Shown in pieces: positions 1 to 9,618 of a DNA stretch of 64,000 nucleotides. The stretch is from Piper betle. Its lineage: Eukaryota > Streptophyta > Magnoliopsida > Piperales > Piperaceae. The position numbers and the translations under genes were made by a program. The number at the start of each line of letters is the position of its first letter. Position 1 is the first letter of the stretch. The notes beneath the pieces were generated by a model that saw only the letters and a list, made by a program, of their open reading frames with translations, was not told the DNA's origin and searched no databases. Location of the stretch: positions 152,810-216,809 of the forward strand of contig JAURVB010002719.1 in assembly GCA_033002965.1 (NCBI GenBank). Direction: 5' to 3'.

Positions 1-80
1 GATATTGCCATCAATCAAACTTCTGACCCATTTTCTCTTCCCCGTCCAAACCGCGGCGCCCCTTGTCATGGTCGCCTCCG

Positions 81-385
81 CCGCATCGCCCGATCGCCGA
101 TCGTCGCCGCCAGGCCCCGCCGCGGCATTGCCGTGATGCCCCGAGCGCCCCCGCCATCGCCTGGCCTCCACGATGCCAGAATCACCGATCGTCGTCGATT
201 CTGCCGCCGCGTCGCCCTGCCGCTGATCGTTGCCGCCAGGCCCCGCCGTGGCATTGCCGTGATGCCCCGAGCGCCCCCGCCGTTGCCCGGCCTCCACGAT
301 GTTGGAATCACCGCTCGTCGTCGATTCCGCCGCCGATACCCTCTGCTCGTGTCGTCGATTCTGCCGCCGGTGACCGTCGCCGCGG
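81..385. repeat. GC-rich tandem repeat, 126-bp unit
   Basis: Two near-identical 126-bp units lie head to tail at 81-206 and 207-332. A short third piece with the same CGTCGATTCTGCCGCC core follows at about 350-385. Since 126 is divisible by three, several frames stay open through the array and give overlapping Pro/Arg/Ala-rich ORFs on both strands. None has a recognisable domain, so I treat those ORFs as by-products of the repeat and not as genes. Confidence 0.85.
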
Positions 386-399
386 CCGTCCAGTCACTG

Positions 400-562
400 C
401 TTTAACATTGCCAACCCTCCTACGGCGGCGGCGGAGAGGGTTTCGGACTGTCCGTGGACACTTTGATGTCCGAAGTCGGTCAGACAAATTTTGTTCGACG
501 AAATTTCGGACGAACGCGGACAATAATTCGTCCGATGTCTGTCCGACTGATGCCCACCCCTA
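400..562. mobile_element. Possible right end of a hAT-like element
   Basis: GTCCG and CGGAC motifs recur from 445 to 550, and the block ends with CCCACCCCTA at about 553-562. That resembles the inverse of a hAT terminus of the form TAGGGGTGGG. A sequence starting TAGGGGTGG at 3565 is similar. The left end would lie outside the window and no target-site duplication can be tested, so this is tentative. Confidence 0.35.
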
Positions 563-2520
563 AATTTATGCACAACCAAAAAGGAAAAATACAACCAATG
601 GCCCGGTGACCGGTGCTCGACTAGGGAGCATGCTGAGACACAAACCACTCGACAACGAACGTAACTAATGCCCTAGCCGAGAACAACATACAAAAAGATC
701 CTCCTTGCACCGAACCAATCGATTGCTACTCAGATTGGGAGAACAACAAACCAAACGTAAAACAAGTCGAGTTTTACAAACCGGGTTCAAAGGAGTTGAA
801 CCGGATTAAGCATGCCAAATTTAAGATAAATATATATTATATACTATTGGGAAGAAAAAAAGTAAAATTTCTTTTATACAAAATTAGGTTAAATATAATG
901 ATTTGAAAGCGAAAATTTTGTATAAGACATTTCATACTTAAATTATTTACTACAACCTCTATATATTTGTCTACATTATTCATAAACATAATTTCTTTTA
1001 TTTTTATATTACAATTCTTGTATAATTGTCAAAAGTAATGTAAGAACCAACTCAATATATATTTTTAATATATATTTTGCTATAGTTTAATTTATAAGAA
1101 ATGGATAAAGTTTAATTTCCTCTCATCCTCTATATGAATATCTGTCTACTTATCTGATCGCCCCTAGGTTAGGGGCAGCCGACTATTTTTTTTTAAAAAT
1201 GATTGGCCGGCAACCGTGGCCAAACATTTAAATAAAACTTTCTAAAAAAAGGCAAGGTGGTGGTGGGGGGCCCAAATCTTGCTACTCATGGCCATATCTA
1301 GCTGGAGTTGGCCAATTGCCTTTCCCAGGCTAAGGCCGGTGGTAGCTAAGTTAATCTTTTTAAAAAAATGTTTTTGTAAATAAGGGATAGTTTTGTCATT
1401 ATAAATATTCCCTTTTCTAGTAACTATACCTGATTTTTATATCGTCTTACAATATAAAAACTTTTCCCCTCTTTTTAATAAAAATCTCAATAGTGATATT
1501 GTACAAACATAGTAGTTTTAAAGAAAATGAGATTTCAAAGCCGGATATGGTTGTTCTTTGAATGGGACTAGATTTGACCTTGGTTTGCCCTAACACAGGT
1601 TGGACCAGACACTATGGTAAGGTTTTTAAAGCCTAAAATACATTGGCCTTATCTAATGGCTAACTATAACAGAAGAATGAATTTTTTTTCTTAGATTTGA
1701 TCTAGGAACGGGATTTTTTTTCTCTCATTCAAGGGGCTACAAACTCTTTAGAAAGCGGTACGCCTAACATAAGTTTAAAATGCTGCTCTTACAAGAAAGA
1801 TTTGTCTTTTTATAAGAGAACTCACTCAGATTGCGTCCATTCAAAATGGTTATTTCTAGAGGTGGAAATTTTCTACGTGGAAATTTTCTTATAAATTCTA
1901 CGTGTCTAATGGTTGTTGTCACTTTTTTTTTCGCCAACACGTAAATCTATTAGACACATTTATCTATTGGCCGTTTTTTTTAATTCTATTGATCCCCTTG
2001 CCACGCTCCCCAGCCCTCTTCTCATTCGTCTCCCATTGCCCTTGCCACCCCGCCCGTCGCCTCTCCCTTCACACGATGACCGGGGCCCGCTGTTAGCATC
2101 CTTGTGAAGGTGGACGACCAGATTTGATGTGGAATATCAATCGTGTTGGTCAAAATATTTTTTTCTCATTTTGATCGCTTTGTCACTATCCCTGTCCAAT
2201 TGCGGATTATTCATCCTTAGGCCGGTAAAGAAGGAAACTTTGTCCCCAATTATGGCCTACGCGATCTCTCCATATTCCCTTATCTCATACATTCAACAGA
2301 TTTCTAAACGACCTTTGCACAAAGTTTGTGGTGGGAAAGATCGAGCGCTTCCTCTAGGCGGTCGGCTCGCCTTGATCTTTCTTCTCTACCTCTGGCAGTG
2401 GGCGACCTTGTGTTGGTTCCTCTACTCTCATTTGCCTGCTAGGTATGTAAATTAGATTTTCTATATATGTATAAGCAATGTGAAGCCCAAACGTCACTTG
2501 TCGCATGACGAGATTAATGC
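563..2520. other. AT-rich DNA with no gene recognised
   Basis: There is no domain-bearing reading frame here. ORFs at 1902-2107 and 2129-2455 are short and have no recognisable similarity. The stretch 1180-1380 has T-rich/A-rich flanks around GGCCGG-containing blocks in inverse arrangement, which could be an old small inverted-repeat element. No clean terminal repeat or target-site duplication was found. Confidence 0.6.
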
Positions 2521-2935
2521 ATTATACTTAGGGCTGTTAAACGAGCGAACGAGCCAAATTTGCCTTGTACTCGAACTCAACTCGAATAACTCAAAGTTCA
2601 TTTGAACTTGACTCGAGATCGAATGAGTTTTGAACATGTATAATCAAAATCGACTTGTATATTTCGTATACTATTTGAACTTGAATACACTTAAACTATT
2701 AAATTCTAAGAGCTCGCTCGAAACCAACTCATTTGGAAACTCGAAATTGGCTCGTTTGAAAGTTTAAAATTGGCTTGATTGGGAGCTCGAAATGGGCTCG
2801 TTTGGGAGCTCGAAATGAGGTCGTTTATAAGCTCGAAAATAGATCGTTTCGGAAAAAAATATACATTTATAAAGATTAAAAATTATCAAAATAATCTATC
2901 AACAAAATAGTTTCTTGTACTCACAATTTCAGCGG

Positions 2936-3550
2936 TTTTTTGGCAACTATTGTCGACGGCAGCTACAGTCGGGATGACGGTGGTATGGGTACCGTTGGCA
3001 CCGGCTCGGCGAGCCTTACACATCTACGATGTCAACAAGGTCAGCAGAGGAGGCGGCTCACCGGAAAAAGGCAAAACAGGGGTGGTCGGTGGTGGGGTGA
3101 TGCAATCTGGCCGAGATGGGTGGTGCTGGGCTCCACTCTAGTCAGGGAAGGTCGCGGGAGGGTCGATGACGTTTAGATAGCAACTGGATGGCGGCAGAGA
3201 TGGTCGCCGTTAACGGGATTGGCGACTGGAGTGCGGCGCGGTCATAGCGGCTTCACCGTGTCATGGAGGTCAGATGGCGAGGGGGAATGGTCGACGATGT
3301 TCTAACCGTGACCGGTTGCATCAATCAGTGGTGGTGCAGTGGTTTTCAGGCAACTGTTGCCGCCAGCGGTTACACTCGGGATGGCTATGGTATGGGTACC
3401 GTTGGCACCAACTCGGCGAGCCCGACACATTTACGATGTCGATAAGGTCGATGGAGGAGGTGGCCTGCCGAAAAAGGGCAAACAGGGGCGGTCGGTAGTG
3501 GGGTGACGAGATCGAGCCGGGATGGGCAACGCTGGGCTCCACTCTGATCG
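2936..3550 (+). repeat. Duplicated ~205-bp GC-rich segment inside the hAT element
   Basis: The segment at about 2936-3145 is repeated at about 3347-3550, an offset near 410 bp. Both copies share the core GGTATGGGTACCGTTGGCAC and a GGGCTCCACTCT block. The same sequence is recognisable in reverse orientation at about 16390-16610 and is related to the GC-rich part of the solo LTR at 24100-26955. Short ORFs across it have no known domain. Confidence 0.75.
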
Positions 3551-4132
3551 AAGAAGGTTGCAAGTAGGGGTGGATGTAGATGTCTAGATTTGTCCAACCG
3601 ACCAAAGTCCAAAGCATGTTTGACCGAATTCGGCCGACCGAATTTGACCGAATTAAAACAAATCAAGTATGGACATTTCTTTATCTGACTAAATGACTGA
3701 CAGAGTGTCCGATATTTTATATCAATAATATAATGTCTTCAACATTTGTAAGACAATCATATCAAACCACTTACAATTTAATTAGCATGCTCTCAATTTT
3801 TAAAGTCAAACAAAAAATAATCAATGTATAGACACTTTAAAGTAATCATTGACATCAAAATGTAGTCGAATATTACGTATACTTCAAAGATAAAATATTC
3901 TTATAGTTGATTCTTCATCTAATGTAGCTCACCTACATGAAAAAAATAGAAAAAATTTAATTACTTGTAGAAACATTTTACAAATATTAGAAGAGTAAAA
4001 ACTAACTATAACATTCTCACAAGCTCATTGTAGACATGAAGATGTTGGAATATTATCTTCATCAACATAATCATCAATATCTTCCCATTCTTCTATATTC
4101 ATTGTTCCCAATAAATTTAATGATGAACTTTA

Positions 4133-5292
4133 TTGTTTCCCTATAAGTAAAAAATATAGTAAGACAAAAATATATATTAACAAATATATCAAAAATAGAA
4201 AATGCATAGATATAAAATATGGATTACCTTCATATTCACTCCTCAACTTATTTTGGACACATATCAAAACTTCAGGTGTTTTTGGGCTCAAACTATTCCT
4301 AGTTGTACTAAAAGCCGATTCTGAGGCAACGATTGACATAGGAATGGCTAAAACATCTTGAGCAATTTTTCCCAAAATAGGATATTTTACTATGTTCAAT
4401 CTCCACCATGATAATATATCAAATTGCTCATCTACTCCATCCACAAAAGGAATAATTGGCTCATCCAAATAATTCTCTAAATCAGTTCGTGTTGGCTCCT
4501 TTGATGAACATTCCATAATCAACTTGCTTACTCCGTTCAATCTCCTATTTAAGCATCCAATAGGACGAATGTTTGATGAACTTTCAATTCTAATAATGGG
4601 TTTGTTTGACATAGATGTAACTCTAGATTTCACAACACTCGAATAAATATTATACATGTTTGTCGAATATTGTTTTACTTTTGTGACCATATCGTCTCCC
4701 TCTTCCTTGTAAATCGTGTGAAAATAGTACACAACAAAAGACATTTTTGATCTAGGGTCCAAAATCAAAGCAATCACCAATAATATATTTGCTTCTTTTC
4801 AATATTTATCAAACTTCTCCAACATTGCATTTCTCATTGATGACATCAAATATGATTTACTACTGCACCATTCCACCAATTAAAGCTTGAGCTCACAAAT
4901 CATGTTGAAAAAATATTTGATGTAGGATATTTGCCGAAAAAAATTTAGTTAACTCGTAAATTGGAGCCAAACATTCATAAATCACTCTTAAATCATCTCA
5001 TTCATCCTCAAAAGGACATATGAAATTCACATCAAAGCAACTATAATGTTCAAAAACATCTTTGAAATCTAAAGCCACACCAATCATTTTGTAAGTAGAA
5101 TTCTACCTAGTTTTTACATCAAGCACTAAAGAATGTTAAGGTACATTCAATTGACTTGCATATTTGCAGAAATAATCGCTCTTTATAGTTGAACCTTTAA
5201 TATATTTCAGACATTTACGAACCTTCTCTATAGACTTAGTAATCTCATTCAGCCCATCTTGAACAATTAAGTTCAAAATATGAGCACAACAT
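4133..5292 (-). pseudogene. hAT transposase remnant (RNase H-like C half plus dimerisation domain)
   Basis: Read on the minus strand, about 5292 to 4800 gives broken hAT transposase sequence. It starts with a CAHILNLIVQDGL-like motif and continues through an ALDFKDVFEHY-like segment interrupted by stops. A 216-codon open stretch at 4780-4133 then carries the hAT C-terminal dimerisation domain: LDPRSKM near residue 7, the paired tryptophans of DILSWW at 125-126, KYPILGKIAQDVLAIP at about 132-147, and ASESAFST at 152-159. The BED zinc finger, the N-terminal half and an intact catalytic core are missing. Family membership is clear and the copy is non-functional. It may belong to the outer hAT element or to a nested one starting at 3565. 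Confidence 0.9.
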
Positions 5293-5436
5293 TCGAGTCG
5301 AGTTGAACACTGCCTTGTTCAAACTTGGCTCGTAAGATTCAAGTTCGAACTTGAGCATTTAAATGTTGAGTTTCGATTCGAGCCAGACACGAAATGGTCA
5401 CAAGCTAGCCGCTCAATTAGTAGCCCTAATTATACT

Positions 5437-6817
5437 CACTCTACTTTTACGCGATTATGGTATCCATAATTTCAAAAGTAAAATGTGTTGTTGCATAGGG
5501 GAGGTGAAATGGGTTGTTTTAAATGATTTTTTTAGGTGTTAATTATCAAATAGAACAAATATTTTGCTTAGTTTAAATTTATTTATCTAAGCTTTCGCCT
5601 TAATTTTATAATAAGATTAGTTAATAAATTTAGTCGTCGATAAAATAGATAGAATATAAAATAATGGTATTTTTATATCATTTTTATTAAATATTTAATC
5701 TCTACAAGGGCAAATATTATCCATGTATGTGTGTGAGTTAATTTTTATACTATGCATTTGGGTTGCAACAATCGGCCAATTCCACTCGGAATTGGCTGAC
5801 TTAAATCGGATCGGTGGCGATCCGTATAAAAAAACATGTAAATTGGTCTTCGGCTCGAATCAATTTGTGAATCGGCCGATTCAAGCCTATTCCACCCAAA
5901 TCAAGCCAATTCTAGAATTAGCTCAAATTGGCCGATTTTGGACAATGATGGGGAGGCTGAGAAAGCGGTGGGGGGGGGGGGGGGACGGGGGATGGGTGAC
6001 AGGGCAGTGATAGGGCAACTGGGTGGGGCGGGGGGCAACAGGGTGGCGAGGGCGGCGACGGGGCGGTGCGTGGGCGGCGACGATTAACATTCTCTCATTA
6101 AAAGTTGACTCGACTTTTACTCGAGTTAAAAATAATAAATAATTCCAAATAATTAAATAATTTTTTTAAAAAATATTAAAAAATATCATAAAATATAATA
6201 AATATTATAACTTAAAAATGACATCAGAATAATATGTTCTATAATTAATAACCCACCAATTTTAACTTATTTAAAATTTTTGTATAGGATCGATTTGGAT
6301 TGATTCAACTGAACCGATTCTTGACTGATTTAAACCGATTCGATTTGATTAAGTGACTCCTTCGAAAACCGATTCCCATTCTGATTTCAATTTTTACAAC
6401 TATGCTATGCATGAATTGGTGCTCGTGAGGAAAGAATAGAAAGGTGGAAGGCAAAGGGACGCAAACAAAATTTAGGATGGACTACAGGTAAAATGCGAGA
6501 CAACTCTACCTAATCACATCGCACCCACATTATGGAGCCATCAGATGATTATCTTGGATATAATTGTTAAGGATCAAATAGTTTAGCAAATGTTCCCATT
6601 CTCAACAAATACACGTGAGCAGCACCTCCATATGTTCCAATGATATGCTCGAAGGGATAAGTTTGACCAATTCTATCAGACTCGAAAGGAAATCACGAGG
6701 ATAAACACATTACCTGATGAAAGAATTGTGCTGCACATGTGGATAATAATAACGAGTAATCATCATAAGCAGATCTTAGGCAACGGATAAGAGACGGGGA
6801 GTAAGGTTGGGGATGAT
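5437..6817. other. Intergenic DNA with a possible MITE and a G-run
   Basis: From about 5760 to 6405 there are many AATTGG/CCGATT motifs in both orientations. The ends are weakly inverted (GGTTGCAACAA near 5761, TTTTTACAACT near 6392-6402), which suggests a degraded hAT-type MITE. No clean TSD is visible. The middle is G-rich (5951-6075) and its ORF is low complexity. The stretch 6410-6817 is ordinary DNA into which Copia-A inserted. Confidence 0.4.
5951..6003 (+). repeat. G15 homopolymer in a G-rich tract
   Basis: An uninterrupted run of 15 G occupies about 5970-5984, flanked by further G3-G5 runs (GGGG at 5950-5953, GGGGG and GGG just downstream). The tract has enough G-runs for a G-quadruplex on the plus strand. 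A long homopolymer is also a common site of assembly error, so its exact length is uncertain. Confidence 0.7.
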
Positions 6818-6822
6818 GATGG

Positions 6823-7170
6823 TGTTGAAATTGGACATAAATATATACATGAATCAGGAATTGTATCATATGTTATTATATAAGGTTGGCTAAATTAAAT
6901 TGATCTACTAAAGTTAAAGGTTATGAGCCATAAATTAAGGTGTGGAATTTAATGAGAAAAGTGTGGAATTTAATGTGTAGATACCTTTTCATAAATTCTC
7001 TTTCGTTATGGGTGGAATTGAATTTATGGAACTAAGGCTATAAATATGGAGGTTATGGTCCCTGAATTCATATCTGGTTTTCGTTCTGGTATCCCATTGT
7101 CCAGAACTTTGGTTTAGAAAACTAGTCTTGAATTTGGAAGATCCAAAACCTAAGTGATCAAGACTCTGAT
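6823..7170 (+). repeat. Copia-A 5' LTR, 3'-truncated
   Basis: This matches the 3' LTR at 12587-12934 nearly base for base, from TGTTG through GATTTCT. It then stops about 100 bp before the LTR end and switches to inverted LTR sequence. The junction shares a 3-base overlap (TCT). Confidence 0.93.
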
Positions 7171-7332
7171 TTCTAAACCAAAGTTCTGGACAATGGGATA
7201 CCAGAACGAAAACCAGATATGAATTCAGGGACCATAACCTCCATATTTATAGCCTTAGTTCCATAAATTCAATTCCACCCATAACGAAGAGAATTTATGA
7301 AAAGGTATCTACACATTAAATTCCACACTTTT
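7171..7332 (-). repeat. Inverted LTR fragment at the Copia-A rearrangement
   Basis: This is the reverse complement of LTR bases corresponding to about 12725-12885, so together with the preceding LTR it forms a large inverted repeat. At its right edge the sequence ATTCCACACTTTTCTAGAAA merges into minus-strand integrase. The ATTCCACAC stretch is shared by the LTR and the integrase, which is consistent with a microhomology junction. Confidence 0.9.
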
Positions 7333-9060
7333 CTAGAAATTTGGCAAATGGTCCTGGACGCTGTACACCTGATCCATCATATCTGCCATAGTATTCACCA
7401 CCACGATCAGATCTGATAGCCTTAATAGTTCTGTCAAGTTGGTTCTCAACTTCAGCTTTATATGCCTTAAATACTTCCAATGCTTGAGACTTCTCATGAA
7501 TGAGATAAAGGTAACCATAACGAGAATAATCGTCTATGAACGTAATAAAATATTGTTGACCATTCCAAGAAGCCGTAGGGAAGGGCCCACAAATGTCCGT
7601 ATGTATTAGTTCTAAGACGTTTGAAGATCTATTGGCACCTAGTCTCCTTATATTTGTTTGTTTTCCCTTAATGCACCCAATACAGATTTGAAAATCTGCA
7701 AAATTAAGAGAATCAAGAATTCCATCTGACATAAGTCGTACAATTCTTTGTTTAGAAATGTGTCCTAAACGCTTATGCCATAGTAAAGCAGAATTCTCAT
7801 TGGTTAATTTTCTCTTTGTACCACATAGTTCCACATGCAAGGTTTCATTAAAAGATGCAATAGTATCAAGTAAATATAGATTATCATAAAAAGACAAGGA
7901 CCCTGTACCCACAATATTTGAATTTAGAAAAAGACTAAACTTATTATTTCTAAATGAACAAGAGTAACCAGATTTGTCCAATATAGAAATAGAAACCAAA
8001 TTTCGTCTAAAAGACGGTACTACATGTGTCTCTTTCAAATCCAAATAACATCCTGTCTCTAATAATAATCTAAAAATCCCTATTACTTCAACTATAACTG
8101 ATTTGCCATCACCCATATAGATGAATCTTTCAGCATCATTTGGCTTTCTGTAACTCAGGCAACCCTGCATTGACACACTTATGTGAGTAGTAGCACCTGA
8201 ATCTAGCCACCAAGTGTGTATTGGTACTGAAACTAGATTAACCTCAGAACAAACAAAATTAAGAAATGAACCTTTCTTTACACGCCAGGCGTGATACTTA
8301 GTGCATTCCTTCTTCATATGTCCAGGTTTACCACAAAAGAAACAGCAAGAAACTTGATTTTCTTTCTTTTGCTGTTGCGTGTGAGACCCATTATCAGCAT
8401 CCTTAGCCCTCTTTCTTTTCTTATTTTTATCCTTATAGGTACTAGCCAAGTGAGCACTCTCAACCTGGTCTTGTTTCAATCTCTCTTCTACTTGCACACA
8501 ATAAGAAATGAGCTCATTAAGAGTCCATTTATCCCTTTGACAGTTGTAACTGACCTTGAATTGACCGAATTGTGCAGGAAGAGAAATTAAAACTAAATGC
8601 ACGAGCAAATCTTCAGATAGCTCTAACTTTAGTGCTTTTAGTTTTGAAGCAATATTTGACATCTCTAAGATGTACTCCCTTATGCTTTGTTTTGCCTTTA
8701 TACTTCATTGAAATCAAGTTCGTCAACAGCGTACTTGTTTCAGCTTTATCATTTTTGACAAAACGTTTTTCAATTTCTTTAAGAAACTCACTGGCTGTAA
8801 TAACCTTTTCCGAAACATCGCCCTGAAGGTCTCTGGAATTCCCGTTTCATGATCATAAGACTCATGCGATTTGAACGTTCCCATTTCTCAATGTCCCGTT
8901 TGTCCTCATTGGAACTTTTATCAGTAGAGAAGCAGGTTGTTCAGTCCTTAATGCAAGGTCAAGATCCATGCAGCCGAGAATAATCATTATGCTTTCTTTC
9001 CAATCCTTAAAGTTATCTTTAAGCATTGGCACTGAGTTTTATGTTGGCAGAAATTATAGA
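7333..9060 (-). pseudogene. Copia-A inverted gag-protease-integrase block
   Basis: A minus-strand ORF of 448 codons (8662-7316) begins in the middle of gag. It contains the gag C-terminal half, a zinc knuckle C107-x2-C110-x4-H115-x4-C120, the aspartic protease site D154-S-G after WWL, the GAG-pre-integrase motif LWHKRLGHIS, and the integrase start up to the catalytic DRGGEYY region. It then runs into LTR sequence at about 7333. The gag N-terminus lies at 9057-8663, with frame breaks and its start codon changed from ATG to ATA compared with Copia-B. The proteins would package RNA, process the polyprotein and integrate DNA, but this copy is split from RT and cannot produce a polyprotein. Confidence 0.93.
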
Positions 9061-9199
9061 AGCAGACTGATTAACTGAAGCCAAAACAACATGCCCACAA
9101 ATAAGATTAATAATTATTAATCTCATTAATAGATACCTAGCACAACATCAATATTTAGTCTTTGGACAGAAATATCAATTTGTAAATGGTACTCTTAGT

Positions 9200-9540
9200 G
9201 CAATAATCAAATATAGATAATAAATCCTGGTCAAATAATAAACCTTCCTTTTGGCCGATTTATCATTCACATGGAAACCTAAAAATTATCTCATATTTAT
9301 TATTTTAATGTCATAATCAAATATGGATAATAAATCCTGTCAGATAAAAAACCTTCCTTTTGGCCGATTTATTATCCACATGGAAACCTGATAATTATCC
9401 CATATTTATTACAATAATGAGTCTTTAGTGTAGTAAAATATGCACAATAAATCCTGTCAAATAATAAACCTTCCTTTTGGCCGATTTATCATCCACATGG
9501 ACACTTGATAATTGTCCCATACCTATTACCACATATGAAT
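9200..9540 (-). repeat. Three tandem ~110-bp repeats in the inverted Copia-A leader
   Basis: Three imperfect units start near 9201, 9311 and 9432. Each contains ACCTTCCTTTTGGCCGATTT. Unit 2 carries perfect 12-bp inverted arms GGATAATAAATC (9325-9336) and GATTTATTATCC (9366-9377) around a 29-bp loop. Copia-B has one such unit, in the forward direction, at about 47267-47330. This part lies between the primer-binding site and gag in the normal order. Confidence 0.85.
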
Positions 9541-9618
9541 ATGGAATTCTTGATTCCTTACTTTTGCAGATTTTCAAATTATATTAGCGTCTTAATAGAA
9601 AACTAAATTAATCATAAA

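Larger units (their letters stand above)
2529..5428. mobile_element. hAT-superfamily element with perfect 8-bp TSD
   Basis: The left end reads TAGGGCTGTTAA and the right end reads TTAGTAGCCCTA, an imperfect terminal inverted repeat of about 12 bp. The flanks are identical 8-bp direct repeats ATTATACT at 2521-2528 and 5429-5436, the duplication length expected for hAT. Both subterminal regions are rich in AGCTCGA/TCGAGT motifs. The body contains a GC-rich block (2936-3550) resembling the LTR family at 24100-26955, then an apparent second hAT start (TAGGGGTGG at 3565) and a broken transposase. The transposase may therefore belong to a nested, truncated element. The same end sequences recur at 15355-17409 and 17657-18292. 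Confidence 0.85.

Noticed and set aside
2129..2455. 108-codon ORF with a hydrophobic N-terminus
   Set aside because: There is no recognised domain; a chance ORF in non-repetitive DNA is more likely.
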